From an uncultured Porphyromonadaceae bacterium (GTDB lineage: Bacteria > Bacteroidota > Bacteroidia > Bacteroidales > Muribaculaceae): DNA of 64,000 nucleotides. The stretch lies in NCBI GenBank assembly GCA_947649495.1, contig CANSRU010000003.1, positions 109,335 through 173,334 on the forward strand, read 5' to 3'. Below, one piece after another: positions 1 to 8,410 of the stretch. The notes under the pieces were generated by a model. That model had not been told where the DNA came from. It searched no databases and saw nothing but the letters and a program-made list of their open reading frames with translations. A program made the position numbers and the translations under genes. How positions within the stretch are numbered: the stretch's first letter is position 1; each line of letters begins with the position of its first letter.

Positions 1-1086
1 TATATCTATCTCGGCTATGATGTCATCCCTGACAAGTAAGCGTGAGCCATCTGGCGCTTTACAGAACTCCTGGTTTATAAACATCCGGTCTATAAAATTC
101 AGATTTATGTCTTTAGGTACATTCATCTCCACCTTTTTTATAAACATGGTGGTATCGCCCAATGGAACATATACCTTTCCGGTGAATCCAAAAGATTGAG
201 AATTATGTGGGACAAAAGAAAGTTCAATGCATCGTTCTCCGGACACATCTATAGTGTCTGTAAGATAAAATTTATAGAAATCGGGTGCTATTCTGGACAG
301 TGGGCTGACAAAGCGGTTGTGGAGCAGATTTATGTCGTTCTTATATAAATCGATATCACCGAGGAAATTGTCAAAAAGTGCCCGCATGTTATCCTTATCC
401 AAAAAATCATCTATACCACTTTGGTTAAGTCCATCGATATGCTCTCTCTCCATCTTGGGCGAACGGCGGTAATGAATGGTCGAGGCCTTCTCGCGATTGC
501 TTATATTGAGAATCGGGCGCCCTGATACTTCTGAGGTATCTATATAATCCCGCATGAATTCGAACTGCTTTAGTATTAAGTTTTTATCGCTGGCCGGATT
601 CATGTTGTTGAGCGCTAAAGTAATCCGCTCATATTTATCGTAATTATAGAACTCATTCCGTCTTGGGTCTGTTAACTCCCTTGAGTTCCTGATTTTATTG
701 ACAAAGTCTACCGCAGGATTGTTTTTCTTGCTGTACTTCTCCTTTTTCGGACGGACAGTCACTTCTCCTAACGCCTTGCCAATCGGCAGCATGTTTACAA
801 CGATGTTGTTTTTTCCGGAGGGACGTATGGATTTATCGCCGAACCCCATGGCGGTTACAACCAGTGTCGGGCGATTCTGACGTGAACTTATCTTAAAACG
901 TCCATTGTCATCTGTCAAAACGCCATAACTGCTACCTGAAATTTTAACTAAAGCATAAGATATCGGTTCATGTGACAACGAATCACGAACCATACCTTGA
1001 TATTGAATAAGGTTTTGGGCATACGATGTCAACGCGACAAAAAGTACACTTATGCACAGGGCTGCAGCTCGGCTATGATTACTCAT
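1..1086 (-). CDS. DUF5686 / carboxypeptidase-regulatory-like surface protein, 3' end outside window
   Basis: The reading frame stays open for 362 codons from an ATG at 1086 to the window edge, so the C-terminal part is missing. Residues 1-24 form a signal peptide ending in SYAQ. Residues about 28-110 look like a CarboxypepD_reg-like beta-sandwich (YQGMVRDSLSHEPISYALV, then SSYGVLTDDNGRFKI). This is followed by the NNPAVDFVNKIR segment typical of DUF5686 proteins, which are large predicted outer-membrane proteins of Bacteroidota with unknown function. The ATG overlaps the phoH stop codon (ATGAGTAA, 8 nt), so the two genes are translationally coupled in one operon. The family call rests on the N-terminal third only. 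A role at the outer membrane is inferred. Confidence 0.75.
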   Translation of the reverse strand, partial: MSNHSRAAALCISVLFVALTSYAQNLIQYQGMVRDSLSHEPISYALVKISGSSYGVLTDDNGRFKISSRQNRPTLVVTAMGFGDKSIRPSGKNNIVVNMLPIGKALGEVTVRPKKEKYSKKNNPAVDFVNKIRNSRELTDPRRNEFYNYDKYERITLALNNMNPASDKNLILKQFEFMRDYIDTSEVSGRPILNISNREKASTIHYRRSPKMEREHIDGLNQSGIDDFLDKDNMRALFDNFLGDIDLYKNDINLLHNRFVSPLSRIAPDFYKFYLTDTIDVSGERCIELSFVPHNSQSFGFTGKVYVPLGDTTMFIKKVEMNVPKDINLNFIDRMFINQEFCKAPDGSRLLVRDDIIAEIDI

Positions 1087-2071
1087 TATTATCCGGCTCA
1101 TTATTGTCAGGACAGCCACAATCGTTTTCTTCATGTTCATTGTCGAAATGTTCGTATGCCTCAACAATTCTTTGTACAAGAGCATGGCGAACGATATCTT
1201 TCTTGCCAAATTCCACTTTACCTATTCCTTTTACACCTTTTAAAACGCGCAACGCGTGAATTAAACCGGATGTCGTGGCGCGGGGTAAATCTATTTGCGT
1301 CGCATCTCCGGTAATTATCATTTTTGCGTTCATACCTAAGCGGGTAAGGAACATTTTAATCTGATGCGTAGTGGTATTCTGAGCCTCGTCGAGCACTATC
1401 ACGGCATCGTTCAAGGTGCGTCCGCGCATAAATGCAAGTGGGGCAATCTGAATAACCTTAGCCTCCATATACTCTTTCAGCTTCATGGCGGGAATCATAT
1501 CTTCAAGGGCATCGTAAAGCGGCTGAAGATATGGATCTATTTTGTCCTTCATGTCTCCCGGGAGAAATCCGAGTTTCTCACCGGCTTCAACAGCAGGCCT
1601 TGAGAGAATTATTTTCCGTACTTCCTTGTTTTTAAGAGCCTTCACAGCCAAAGCTATAGCGATATATGTTTTTCCGGTTCCGGCCGGTCCGAGAGCAAAA
1701 GTAAGGTCGTTGGCCTGAAATGCATCGACAAGTTTCTGCTGATTGGGAGTTCTGGCAGATATCGGTTTCCCATTTATGCCAAATATTATAACGCCATCGC
1801 TTTTTTTGTCGCGGGGCTGCTCTCCACGCACCACATCAAGAATGGCGTCTTCAGTCAAGTGATTGAACCTCACGCAGTATTCCTCAAGTTTATGAATCTT
1901 TTGTTCAAATTCCGATGTTTCGGTTTCATCACCGATTACTTTTATTACAGAACCGCGTGCGGCAATGCGAAGTTTTGGATATAGATTCCGCAGCAATTGC
2001 ATGTTGTTGTTGTTCACCCCATAAAAGCTTGCGGGATCAGCATTTTCAATTATTATAATCCGTTCAATCAT
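1079..2071 (-). CDS. phoH: PhoH family P-loop ATPase
   Basis: A 330-residue PhoH/PhoL-like cytoplasmic ATPase, probably acting on RNA or ribosome-linked processes, although the cellular role of the family is poorly defined. Residues 1-70 form the usual N-terminal KH-like part. Walker A is GPAGTGKT at 128-135 and Walker B is VIVLDEAQ at 224-231, followed by GDATQIDLPR. The C-terminus is acidic and Asn-rich. The frame could be extended upstream to 2230, but that would run through a clear promoter -7 (2098-2105) and into the divergent CYTH gene. The ATG at 2071, starting MIERIIII, is therefore the start. It is followed by the overlapping DUF5686 gene. Length and motifs are normal for the family. 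Confidence 0.93.
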   Translation of the reverse strand: MIERIIIIENADPASFYGVNNNNMQLLRNLYPKLRIAARGSVIKVIGDETETSEFEQKIHKLEEYCVRFNHLTEDAILDVVRGEQPRDKKSDGVIIFGINGKPISARTPNQQKLVDAFQANDLTFALGPAGTGKTYIAIALAVKALKNKEVRKIILSRPAVEAGEKLGFLPGDMKDKIDPYLQPLYDALEDMIPAMKLKEYMEAKVIQIAPLAFMRGRTLNDAVIVLDEAQNTTTHQIKMFLTRLGMNAKMIITGDATQIDLPRATTSGLIHALRVLKGVKGIGKVEFGKKDIVRHALVQRIVEAYEHFDNEHEENDCGCPDNNEPDNNE

Positions 2072-2097
2072 CAAATGTGTGTTTGGATTCAAAAATG

Positions 2098-2105
2098 CAA
2101 AGTTA
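2098..2105 (-). promoter_or_regulatory. promoter -7 for phoH
   Basis: Reads TAACTTTG on the minus strand, a full match to TAnnTTTG, placed about 27 nt before the phoH ATG. It rules out the longer upstream frame. No convincing -33 element at the usual spacing. Confidence 0.5.
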
Positions 2106-2167
2106 ACGGTTGTTGGCCACAATCTGAAATTTTTGTCGCATAAGTGACACTTTGCGCTGTTTTTATG

Positions 2168-2175
2168 TACTTTTG
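2168..2175 (+). promoter_or_regulatory. promoter -7 for CYTH gene
   Basis: TACTTTTG, a full match to TAnnTTTG, ending 17 nt before the ATG at 2193. The predicted leader is only about 10 nt. Confidence 0.45.
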
Positions 2176-2192
2176 CAATAAATTCAAGAGCT

Positions 2193-2654
2193 ATGGCTAA
2201 AGAAATAGAACGTAAGTTTCTGGTGCGCAATGATGATTACAGGCTGTCAGCCTCGCATAAAATCGATATAATGCAGGCATATATTTCTGACCGTATAGAG
2301 GCGACTGTTAGAGTACGAATTGCCGGTGAATCGGCTTTTTTGACGGTAAAAGGCCGAACCACTGGAGCGGTGCGTGATGAATGGGAGTATCCAATTCCGT
2401 TCGATGACGCAATGGAGATGATACGGAGTTGCAGTGTCGGTCCTGCCATCGACAAAACAAGATATCATGTCGGGCCGTGGGAGATTGACGAGTTCCATGG
2501 AGCTCTTGAAGGGCTGGTTGTAGCTGAAATTGAACTTGACAATGAAAATCAGGAAATAGAACTTCCCGACTTTATAGGCCGGGAAGTGACTGGAGATGCA
2601 AGATACTACAATTCTTCTTTGGCAAAAACTGAGAATTGCCCTCCTACATGTTGA
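2193..2654 (+). CDS. CYTH domain protein (probable inorganic triphosphatase)
   Basis: A 153-residue stand-alone CYTH domain. It opens with the metal-binding signature EIERKF (residues 4-9, ExExK), followed by alternating charged strands (ATVRVRIAG, AFLTVKGR, EWEYPIPF) that build the triphosphate tunnel. Bacterial short CYTH proteins usually hydrolyse inorganic triphosphate or nucleoside triphosphates, and the class IV adenylate cyclases belong to the same fold. Cyclase activity is not indicated. The gene is transcribed alone, divergent from phoH, and ends 8 nt before the convergent rlmD stop. The ExExK motif is clear, but the physiological substrate is not known. Confidence 0.85.
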   Translation: MAKEIERKFLVRNDDYRLSASHKIDIMQAYISDRIEATVRVRIAGESAFLTVKGRTTGAVRDEWEYPIPFDDAMEMIRSCSVGPAIDKTRYHVGPWEIDEFHGALEGLVVAEIELDNENQEIELPDFIGREVTGDARYYNSSLAKTENCPPTC

Positions 2655-2662
2655 TTTCCGTA

Positions 2663-4078
2663 TTATGAGTCGCGACGTTCAAGCCTAACCACATTTTCCA
2701 CATGATGCGTATGGGGAAACATGTCGACCGGTTGGACAGCGGTCACCCGATAGGCCCCATCGAGTAGTGACAGGTCGCGTGCCTGGGTAGCAGGGTTGCA
2801 ACTCACATATACTATACGTTGCGGAGCTGCATTTAGAATTACTTTTACCACGTCGTCATGCATGCCGGCGCGGGGCGGATCGACAATCATTATGCGTGGA
2901 CGGCCGTTGATTGCTATAAACTCATCAGTGAGCACATCTTTCATATCGCCGGCAAAAAATTCGGTATTACTGATTCCGTTTGCCTGTGAATTAATCCATG
3001 CATCGTCAATGGCCGCTTCAACATATTCAATGCCTATAACTTTTTTAGCATTGGATGCTACGAAGTTTGCTATTGTTCCGGTTCCGGTATAGAGATCGTA
3101 GACCAAATCGTCTTTTTCAATCGATGCAAATTCACGTACGGTCTTATATAACTCATAGGCCTGACGTGAATTGGTCTGGTAGAACGACTTCGGTCCTATT
3201 CTGAATTTCAGGCCTTCCATATCCTCCTCTATATAGGGAGAGCCCGAAAACAAGAGTATTTCCTGATCAGCAATAGTATCATTCACCTTGGTGTTTATGA
3301 CATATTGCAATGAGGTTATCTCTGGGAATTTAAGATTGATAGCTTCAAGCAAATCTTTAATGTTATCAGCCCTATTTTCTCCAAAAACCATGACGGCCAT
3401 AATCTGCCCCGTAGATACGATTCGAATCATCAGAGTGCGGAGAAATCCACATTGATTTTTCAAATCATAAAACGAAAGATTGTGTGATTTGCCATACTCT
3501 TTTACAAATATTCGGAGGCGATTGCCAAAATCATCCTGAAGATGGCATTTGTTGATATCCAGAACTTTATCGAAAGCTCCGGGTATATGGAATCCGGCCG
3601 CATCCCTGTCGGGAAAATCTTCACCGCTGTTCAGCTGTTCATAGGTCAACCATTTTTTGTTGGAGAAGGTGTATTCCATCTTATTCCGGTATTCCCAAAT
3701 ATTTTCAGAACCCTTTATTGGCATGAATTCCGGCAACTCAACCTTAGCTATACGTGTCAGGGCATCAAATACCTGTTTCTGCTTGAATTTAAGCTGAAAG
3801 TCATAGGGTAGATGCTGCCACCGGCAACCTCCGCACATAGTGAAGTGCTCGCATCGTGGAGATATGCGCAGTGTTGATGGTTTTACCAAGCGATGGATAT
3901 GCCCTTCTGCATACGACCGTTTTTTACGATCTATCTTTACATCAGCCACATCGCCAGGCGCCCCGTATGGAATAAACACCACCATTTCATCGACCTTGGC
4001 AATACTTTTGCCTTCGGCCGCTACGTCTGTAATGGTTATGCCCTCTAACAAAGGGAGTTCTTTTCTTTTACGTGCCAC
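2663..4078 (-). CDS. rlmD: 23S rRNA (uracil-5-)-methyltransferase, RlmD/RumA-type
   Basis: A class I SAM methyltransferase of the TrmA/RlmD family that forms 5-methyluridine in rRNA. From the GTG start the protein is 471 residues. It has an N-terminal TRAM domain (about 8-65), then the iron-sulphur cysteines C76, C82 and C85 (CEHFTMCGGCRWQ). A SAM-binding YDLYTGTGTIANFVA segment and the nucleophile loop VSCNPATQARD near the C-terminus follow. An in-frame ATG exists at 4138, but a good -7 element (4109-4116) lies between it and the body of the protein. The GTG at 4078 (V-ARKRKELP) is therefore preferred. Whether the target is U1939 or another uridine cannot be told from the sequence. Confidence 0.88.
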   Translation of the reverse strand: MARKRKELPLLEGITITDVAAEGKSIAKVDEMVVFIPYGAPGDVADVKIDRKKRSYAEGHIHRLVKPSTLRISPRCEHFTMCGGCRWQHLPYDFQLKFKQKQVFDALTRIAKVELPEFMPIKGSENIWEYRNKMEYTFSNKKWLTYEQLNSGEDFPDRDAAGFHIPGAFDKVLDINKCHLQDDFGNRLRIFVKEYGKSHNLSFYDLKNQCGFLRTLMIRIVSTGQIMAVMVFGENRADNIKDLLEAINLKFPEITSLQYVINTKVNDTIADQEILLFSGSPYIEEDMEGLKFRIGPKSFYQTNSRQAYELYKTVREFASIEKDDLVYDLYTGTGTIANFVASNAKKVIGIEYVEAAIDDAWINSQANGISNTEFFAGDMKDVLTDEFIAINGRPRIMIVDPPRAGMHDDVVKVILNAAPQRIVYVSCNPATQARDLSLLDGAYRVTAVQPVDMFPHTHHVENVVRLERRDS

Positions 4079-4108
4079 GTGATGAATTTTATATTTGTTA
4101 ATCGGCTG

Positions 4109-4116
4109 CAAAGCTA
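4109..4116 (-). promoter_or_regulatory. promoter -7 for rlmD
   Basis: Minus-strand TAGCTTTG matches TAnnTTTG. Transcription would start near 4103, downstream of the first in-frame ATG (4138). This decides for the GTG start at 4078. Confidence 0.5.
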
Positions 4117-4190
4117 CTGAAATAACGCTAAACTTCATCTATGGCTCCCAAAATTTATTTAAAATAATTTCATGTGTGGGATTATTGTAT

Positions 4191-4198
4191 TACATTTG
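4191..4198 (+). promoter_or_regulatory. promoter -7 for ppdK
   Basis: TACATTTG, a full TAnnTTTG match, giving a leader of roughly 80 nt before the ATG at 4283. The leader contains a small dyad, TATGATT (4227-4233) and AATCATA (4252-4258), of unknown meaning. Confidence 0.5.
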
Positions 4199-4282
4199 CA
4201 AAACTCTCCATGAATAACACCGAATGTATGATTTCAAAAGAATCAAAATTCAATCATATACTAATATTTTAATATCGATCCG

Positions 4283-6997
4283 ATGAAAAGAGTTTACACG
4301 TTCGGAGACGGAAAAGCAGAAGGCAATGCCTCAATGCGAAATCTCCTTGGCGGTAAAGGCGCTAACCTCGCCGAAATGAATTTGTTGGGTATGCCCGTGC
4401 CCCCCGGTTTCACCATTACGACCGAAGTCTGCACCGAATACACCCAATATGGCCGCGATGAAGTGGTAAAGAAGTTGCAAAATGAAGTTGAAGCTGCAAT
4501 AGCTCATGTAGAAAGCCTAACAGGCAATAAATTCAACGACCCGACCAACCCTCTGTTGGTTTCAGTTCGTTCCGGAGCCCGTGCATCGATGCCCGGCATG
4601 ATGGATACCGTGCTTAACCTTGGTATGAACGATGCTACTGTGGCTTCTCTGGCCGAAAAGAGCGGCAATCCGCGATTTGCTTGGGACAGCTACCGCCGTT
4701 TCGTACAGATGTACGGTGATGTGGTGCTTGGAATGAAGCCCAAGAGCAAAAACGACATTGATCCTTTCGAGGAAATAATGGAGAAGGTTAAAGAGGAAAA
4801 AGGCGTGAAACTCGATACCGAGCTTGATGTTGAAGATCTCAAGAACCTTGTTAAACTGTTCAAAGCAGCCGTTAAGGATTACACTGGCAAGGATTTCCCC
4901 GACAGCGCTTGGGAACAACTTTGGGGTGGTATCTGCGCTGTGTTTGACAGCTGGATGAACGAGCGTGCTATCCTTTACCGCCGAATGAACCAGATACCCG
5001 AAGAATGGGGTACCGCCGTTAATGTTCAGGCAATGGTCTACGGCAATATGGGCGACAATTCAGCTACCGGTGTAGCATTTAGCCGCGATGCCGCTACCGG
5101 CGAGAATATGTTCAATGGCGAATATCTGATAAATGCACAGGGAGAGGACGTTGTAGCCGGTATCCGCACTCCGCAGCAGATCACTGTGGAAGGTTCACGC
5201 CGCTGGGCTGCTCTTCAGGGTATATCTGAAGAAGAGCGTGCCGCTAAGTATCCTTCGCTTGAAGAATCGATGCCCGTATGTGCTGCCGAACTTATCGCCA
5301 TAGCACATCGTCTTGAAGATTACTACAAGGATATGCAGGATATGGAGTTCACCATTCAGGATGGTAAACTTTGGATGCTTCAGACCCGAAACGGAAAACG
5401 CACCGGTGCTGCTATGGTAAAGATTGCCATGGATCTTCTTCGCGCCGGCGAAATTGATGAAAAAACAGCTCTCTTGCGCATGGAACCGCAGAAACTTGAT
5501 GAGCTTCTGCACCCCGTGTTTGACAAATCGGCTTTGAAGCGTGCGAAAGTTGTAGCCAAAGGTCTGCCCGCATCTCCCGGAGCTGCAACAGGTCAGATAG
5601 TATTTGCTGCCGACGATGCTGAGGCTTGGGCTGAGAAGAAGAAGAAAGTGGTTCTTGTCCGTATCGAGACTTCTCCCGAAGATCTCCGTGGTATGGCCGT
5701 GGCTCAGGGTATTCTCACCATGCGTGGCGGTATGACCTCACATGCAGCCGTTGTGGCCCGTGGTATGGGTAAATGCTGTGTGTCTGGTGCCGGTGAAATT
5801 CGTATCGATTACAAAGAGAAGACTCTTGAAACCGGAGGAAAGGTATATAAAGAGGGTGATTGGATTTCACTCAACGGTTCGACCGGTGATGTATACGATG
5901 GACAGGTTCCCACTACAGAACCCGAACTCGACGGTGATTTCGGCGCAATAATGAACCTTGCTGCAAAATACACCAAGACTCTCGTACGTACCAATGCCGA
6001 CAGTCCTCGCGATGCCAAGCAGGCTCGTCATTTCGGGGCCCAGGGTATCGGTCTTTGCCGTACAGAACACATGTTCTTTGAGGGCGACCGTATCAAGGCC
6101 GTGCGTGAGATGATTCTTGCAAGTGACGTTGAAGGCCGTCGTGTAGCTCTTGCTAAACTTCTTCCGATGCAGCGTGGCGATTTCGAAGGTATATTTGAAG
6201 CCATGGATGGATATGGTGTTACCATCCGTCTGCTCGATCCGCCGTTGCATGAATTCGTACCTCACCAGACTGCTACTCAGAAAGAACTTGCAACTGAAAT
6301 GGGTCTCACTCTCGAAGAGGTAAAAGCTAAGGTTGACAGCCTTGAGGAGTTCAACCCCATGCTCGGTCACCGCGGTTGCCGTCTTGGTATCACCTACCCT
6401 GAAATCACCGAAATGCAGACCCGCGCCATTATTGAGGCCGCACTCGCAGTTAAAGAACGTGGTATCGATGTACATCCTGAAATAATGATACCTTTGGTTG
6501 GTTCTTTGAAGGAAATTCAGAATCAGGCTGATGTTATCAACATCACTGCTGCCAAGGTGTTTGAAGAAAAAGGCACAAGCGTACCTTACAAGGTTGGTAC
6601 CATGATTGAAGTTCCCCGCGCTGCGTTGGTAGCTAATGAAATTGCCACTGTAGCCGACTTCTTCTCATTCGGTACAAACGACCTTACCCAGATGACATTC
6701 GGATTCTCACGTGATGACGCACCTAAGTTCTTGAAATTCTACAAAGAACATGGTGTTATCAAAACAGATCCGTTTGAAGTTCTCGATCAGGAAGGCGTTG
6801 GCCAGCTCGTACGTATGGGCGTAGAAAAAGGCCGTGCCACCAAGCCCGAACTGAAAGTGGGTATCTGTGGTGAACATGGAGGTGAACCCTCGTCAGTTAA
6901 GTTCTGCGCTAAACTTGGCATGAACTATGTGAGCTGCTCACCGTTCCGTGTGCCCATCGCCCGCGTAGCTGCCGCGCAGGCTGCCATCGAGGAGTAA
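4283..6997 (+). CDS. ppdK: pyruvate, phosphate dikinase
   Basis: A full-length 904-residue PPDK that interconverts pyruvate + ATP + Pi and PEP + AMP + PPi. In anaerobic Bacteroidales it links the PEP and pyruvate pools. The nucleotide-binding domain opens with GGKGANLAEMNLLG. The phosphohistidine domain has GGMTSHAAVVARG with the catalytic His at 487. The PEP/pyruvate TIM barrel has FGTNDLTQMTFGFSRDD and the catalytic Cys862 in GICGEHGG. All key residues are present. The gene is monocistronic, with its own -7 element and a long hairpin after the stop. Codon use is biased toward GC-ending codons compared with neighbours, consistent with high expression (inference). Confidence 0.97.
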   Translation: MKRVYTFGDGKAEGNASMRNLLGGKGANLAEMNLLGMPVPPGFTITTEVCTEYTQYGRDEVVKKLQNEVEAAIAHVESLTGNKFNDPTNPLLVSVRSGARASMPGMMDTVLNLGMNDATVASLAEKSGNPRFAWDSYRRFVQMYGDVVLGMKPKSKNDIDPFEEIMEKVKEEKGVKLDTELDVEDLKNLVKLFKAAVKDYTGKDFPDSAWEQLWGGICAVFDSWMNERAILYRRMNQIPEEWGTAVNVQAMVYGNMGDNSATGVAFSRDAATGENMFNGEYLINAQGEDVVAGIRTPQQITVEGSRRWAALQGISEEERAAKYPSLEESMPVCAAELIAIAHRLEDYYKDMQDMEFTIQDGKLWMLQTRNGKRTGAAMVKIAMDLLRAGEIDEKTALLRMEPQKLDELLHPVFDKSALKRAKVVAKGLPASPGAATGQIVFAADDAEAWAEKKKKVVLVRIETSPEDLRGMAVAQGILTMRGGMTSHAAVVARGMGKCCVSGAGEIRIDYKEKTLETGGKVYKEGDWISLNGSTGDVYDGQVPTTEPELDGDFGAIMNLAAKYTKTLVRTNADSPRDAKQARHFGAQGIGLCRTEHMFFEGDRIKAVREMILASDVEGRRVALAKLLPMQRGDFEGIFEAMDGYGVTIRLLDPPLHEFVPHQTATQKELATEMGLTLEEVKAKVDSLEEFNPMLGHRGCRLGITYPEITEMQTRAIIEAALAVKERGIDVHPEIMIPLVGSLKEIQNQADVINITAAKVFEEKGTSVPYKVGTMIEVPRAALVANEIATVADFFSFGTNDLTQMTFGFSRDDAPKFLKFYKEHGVIKTDPFEVLDQEGVGQLVRMGVEKGRATKPELKVGICGEHGGEPSSVKFCAKLGMNYVSCSPFRVPIARVAAAQAAIEE

Positions 6998-7021
6998 GCG
7001 GTTAATCCACACTATCAACAA

Positions 7022-7064
7022 GATAGGCGGTAACGCTCCGATAAAAAGGAGGTTACCGCCTATC
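7022..7064 (+). terminator. hairpin after ppdK
   Basis: Perfect 13-bp inverted repeat GATAGGCGGTAAC (7022-7034) / GTTACCGCCTATC (7052-7064). It is extended inward, past one bulged G, by CTCC/GGAG. There is no long U-run after it, but position and strength fit a transcript end. Confidence 0.7.
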
Positions 7065-7355
7065 GTATTCTTGGACGGTTCGTTCACTTGGCATCACTTT
7101 GTGTAGCCAAATGCGCGGTAATGTTTACAAATAATTGTACAGATTTTAAGCGAGTGTGTACAGCTGTGTACAACTCGCAACCATCAGTGACTGCGGAAGA
7201 TACAATTTTTGAAACGGATGAATAATAACAATCAATAGGAACATGTGGAAAAGGTGCGGTTTATGAGTTTATACCGCAAAATATGACTATTGATATGTAG
7301 GAAAAAAGATACTAAACAATTCTCAATGTGAGAATGTTTTAATAAGAAAACGACT
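7065..7355. other. non-coding stretch with structured dyads
   Basis: I see no gene here. It holds three TGTACA palindromes (7136-7141, 7157-7162, 7167-7172), the last two inside a GCGAG/CTCGC-flanked hairpin. There is a weak TGCGGT/ACCGCA pair (7255-7260, 7273-7278). A 7-bp hairpin, ATTCTCA/TGAGAAT (7319-7335), sits just upstream of the next start codon. No TAnnTTTG match was found, so the promoter of the next gene is unclear. Confidence 0.4.
7136..7178. promoter_or_regulatory. three helically phased TGTACA sites / hairpin
   Basis: TGTACA occurs at 7136-7141, 7157-7162 and 7167-7172, with spacings of 21 and 10 bp (two turns and one turn of DNA). The last two can also pair with each other, with GCTG as loop, framed by GCGAG (7150-7154) and CTCGC (7174-7178). 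It could be an operator array or an RNA hairpin. The function is unknown. Confidence 0.35.
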
Positions 7356-7850
7356 ATGAAAAAGATTTTAATTTTACTCGTTTTTGTATTTGGAATGGCT
7401 ATGTTGGCAAATGCTTTAACCTACGAAGAAGCCTTTGATTCAATCAAGGCAATACCCAATATGAAAGGCGTTGATGGCACAGAAATTAGCGGCCATAATT
7501 ATTTTGATGCGATTGGCGTCACAAACAGCCAACTGATTCTTTGGACCGGAGAAAAAAACCGTCAGACAGAAACGTATGGTAACGCCATATATAAAATGAT
7601 TGGCGAGTTGCCGGCTTCGGAGATGATTCAATGTAAAATGACTGATAGTGCAATATTTGCGATATTCGCAAAACCTGTATCGTCGAACTCAAATAGAATC
7701 ATAATATTCTCCGATTCAGCATACGCAGGCTTTACCGGGGCGCTAATCGGCTATATCTCAAATGATGCACTCAATGCACTCCGGTCTGCAATTTTAATTC
7801 CCCGACAAGACGGTGGTACTGCGTTATATCTCAATGTGATGAATTTTTAG
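7356..7850 (+). CDS. small secreted protein of unknown function
   Basis: A 164-residue protein with a clear N-terminal signal peptide (MKKILILLVFVFGMAMLANA, cleavage near residue 20). The mature part is about 144 residues of mixed alpha/beta character with no cysteine pair, no lipobox, no repeats and no catalytic motif that I recognise. Hydrophobic strand-like stretches (SAIFAIFAKPV, NRIIIFSD) suggest a compact globular fold, much like the small periplasmic DUF families of Bacteroidales, but I cannot name a family. It stands alone between two long non-coding regions. Its leader is structured and may carry a regulatory site. Confidence 0.7.
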   Translation: MKKILILLVFVFGMAMLANALTYEEAFDSIKAIPNMKGVDGTEISGHNYFDAIGVTNSQLILWTGEKNRQTETYGNAIYKMIGELPASEMIQCKMTDSAIFAIFAKPVSSNSNRIIIFSDSAYAGFTGALIGYISNDALNALRSAILIPRQDGGTALYLNVMNF

Positions 7851-8310
7851 GTAGCGACGCGATATGTCGCGAGTGAGGGCATTGCTGACGGTATAGGCAA
7901 GGTCGCGTCAGGGGGTTTCGGCATAGAAGTCGCGTATATTCATCACGGTAGCGCAGTATTTGTGGCCAAACCGTCGCATGCGAGCAACGCGCCCGAGGGC
8001 GATGAGCCGTGAGGTGTGTGCGAGCTAACATCATAGTCGGCATAGAAGCCGTAAGGTGAACCACTGTGCAAACTCGTAAGATGCAGCAGCGCGTAACTTG
8101 TTGCACTCGCCCTAAGTGAGGATTTTGCCGATGTAGCAATCACTGTAAAAGGCATATTTATAGAGATATTACATTGCCGAGTTTGAGGATAAAGCCGCCG
8201 GAGTTCTTTCCCCGCTACGCAACTAAAGCGGCAAGCCGTCAACCATACTGAAATGCCAACTGGTACACGACGCTTGTACTATTGCTCGGGAATGATTAGA
8301 ATTAGTTTGT
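7851..8310. other. GC-rich non-coding block, possible repeat or remnant
   Basis: About 460 bp without a credible gene. It differs from its surroundings in being rich in CG-containing words (gcgacgcg, gtcgcg, agcgcag, gcgcccgagggcg). It contains a short dyad GCGAC/GTCGC (7854-7858, 7866-7870) and an 11-bp direct repeat CGGCATAGAAG, about 120 bp apart (near 7919 and 8039). Minus-strand frames exist across it but have low-complexity, Ser/His/Leu-rich compositions and no initiation context. It could be a dispersed repeat, an old mobile-element remnant or an RNA gene. The rest of the gap, 8311-8410, is AT-rich and presumably carries the promoter of the next gene, though no full TAnnTTTG match is visible. 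Confidence 0.4.
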
Positions 8311-8410
8311 GTTTTTTCGACCACAGTTTACATGGATTGCCGGCTTCGTATTTGCCACGAAGATTTTTAATGTGTAATTTAGCCGAATCAAATTAAACCA
8401 ACCATATACA

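Noticed and set aside
2072..2230. N-terminal extension of phoH
   Set aside because: It would cross the phoH promoter -7 and overlap the divergent CYTH gene; the extension is not PhoH-like.
5867..6475. 202-codon minus-strand frame inside ppdK
   Set aside because: Shadow of the ppdK reading frame; low-quality composition and no initiation context.
7831..8242. Two minus-strand frames across the GC-rich gap
   Set aside because: Ser/His/Leu/Arg-rich translations, overlapping each other in different frames, one running into the end of the 7356-7850 gene; treated as non-coding.
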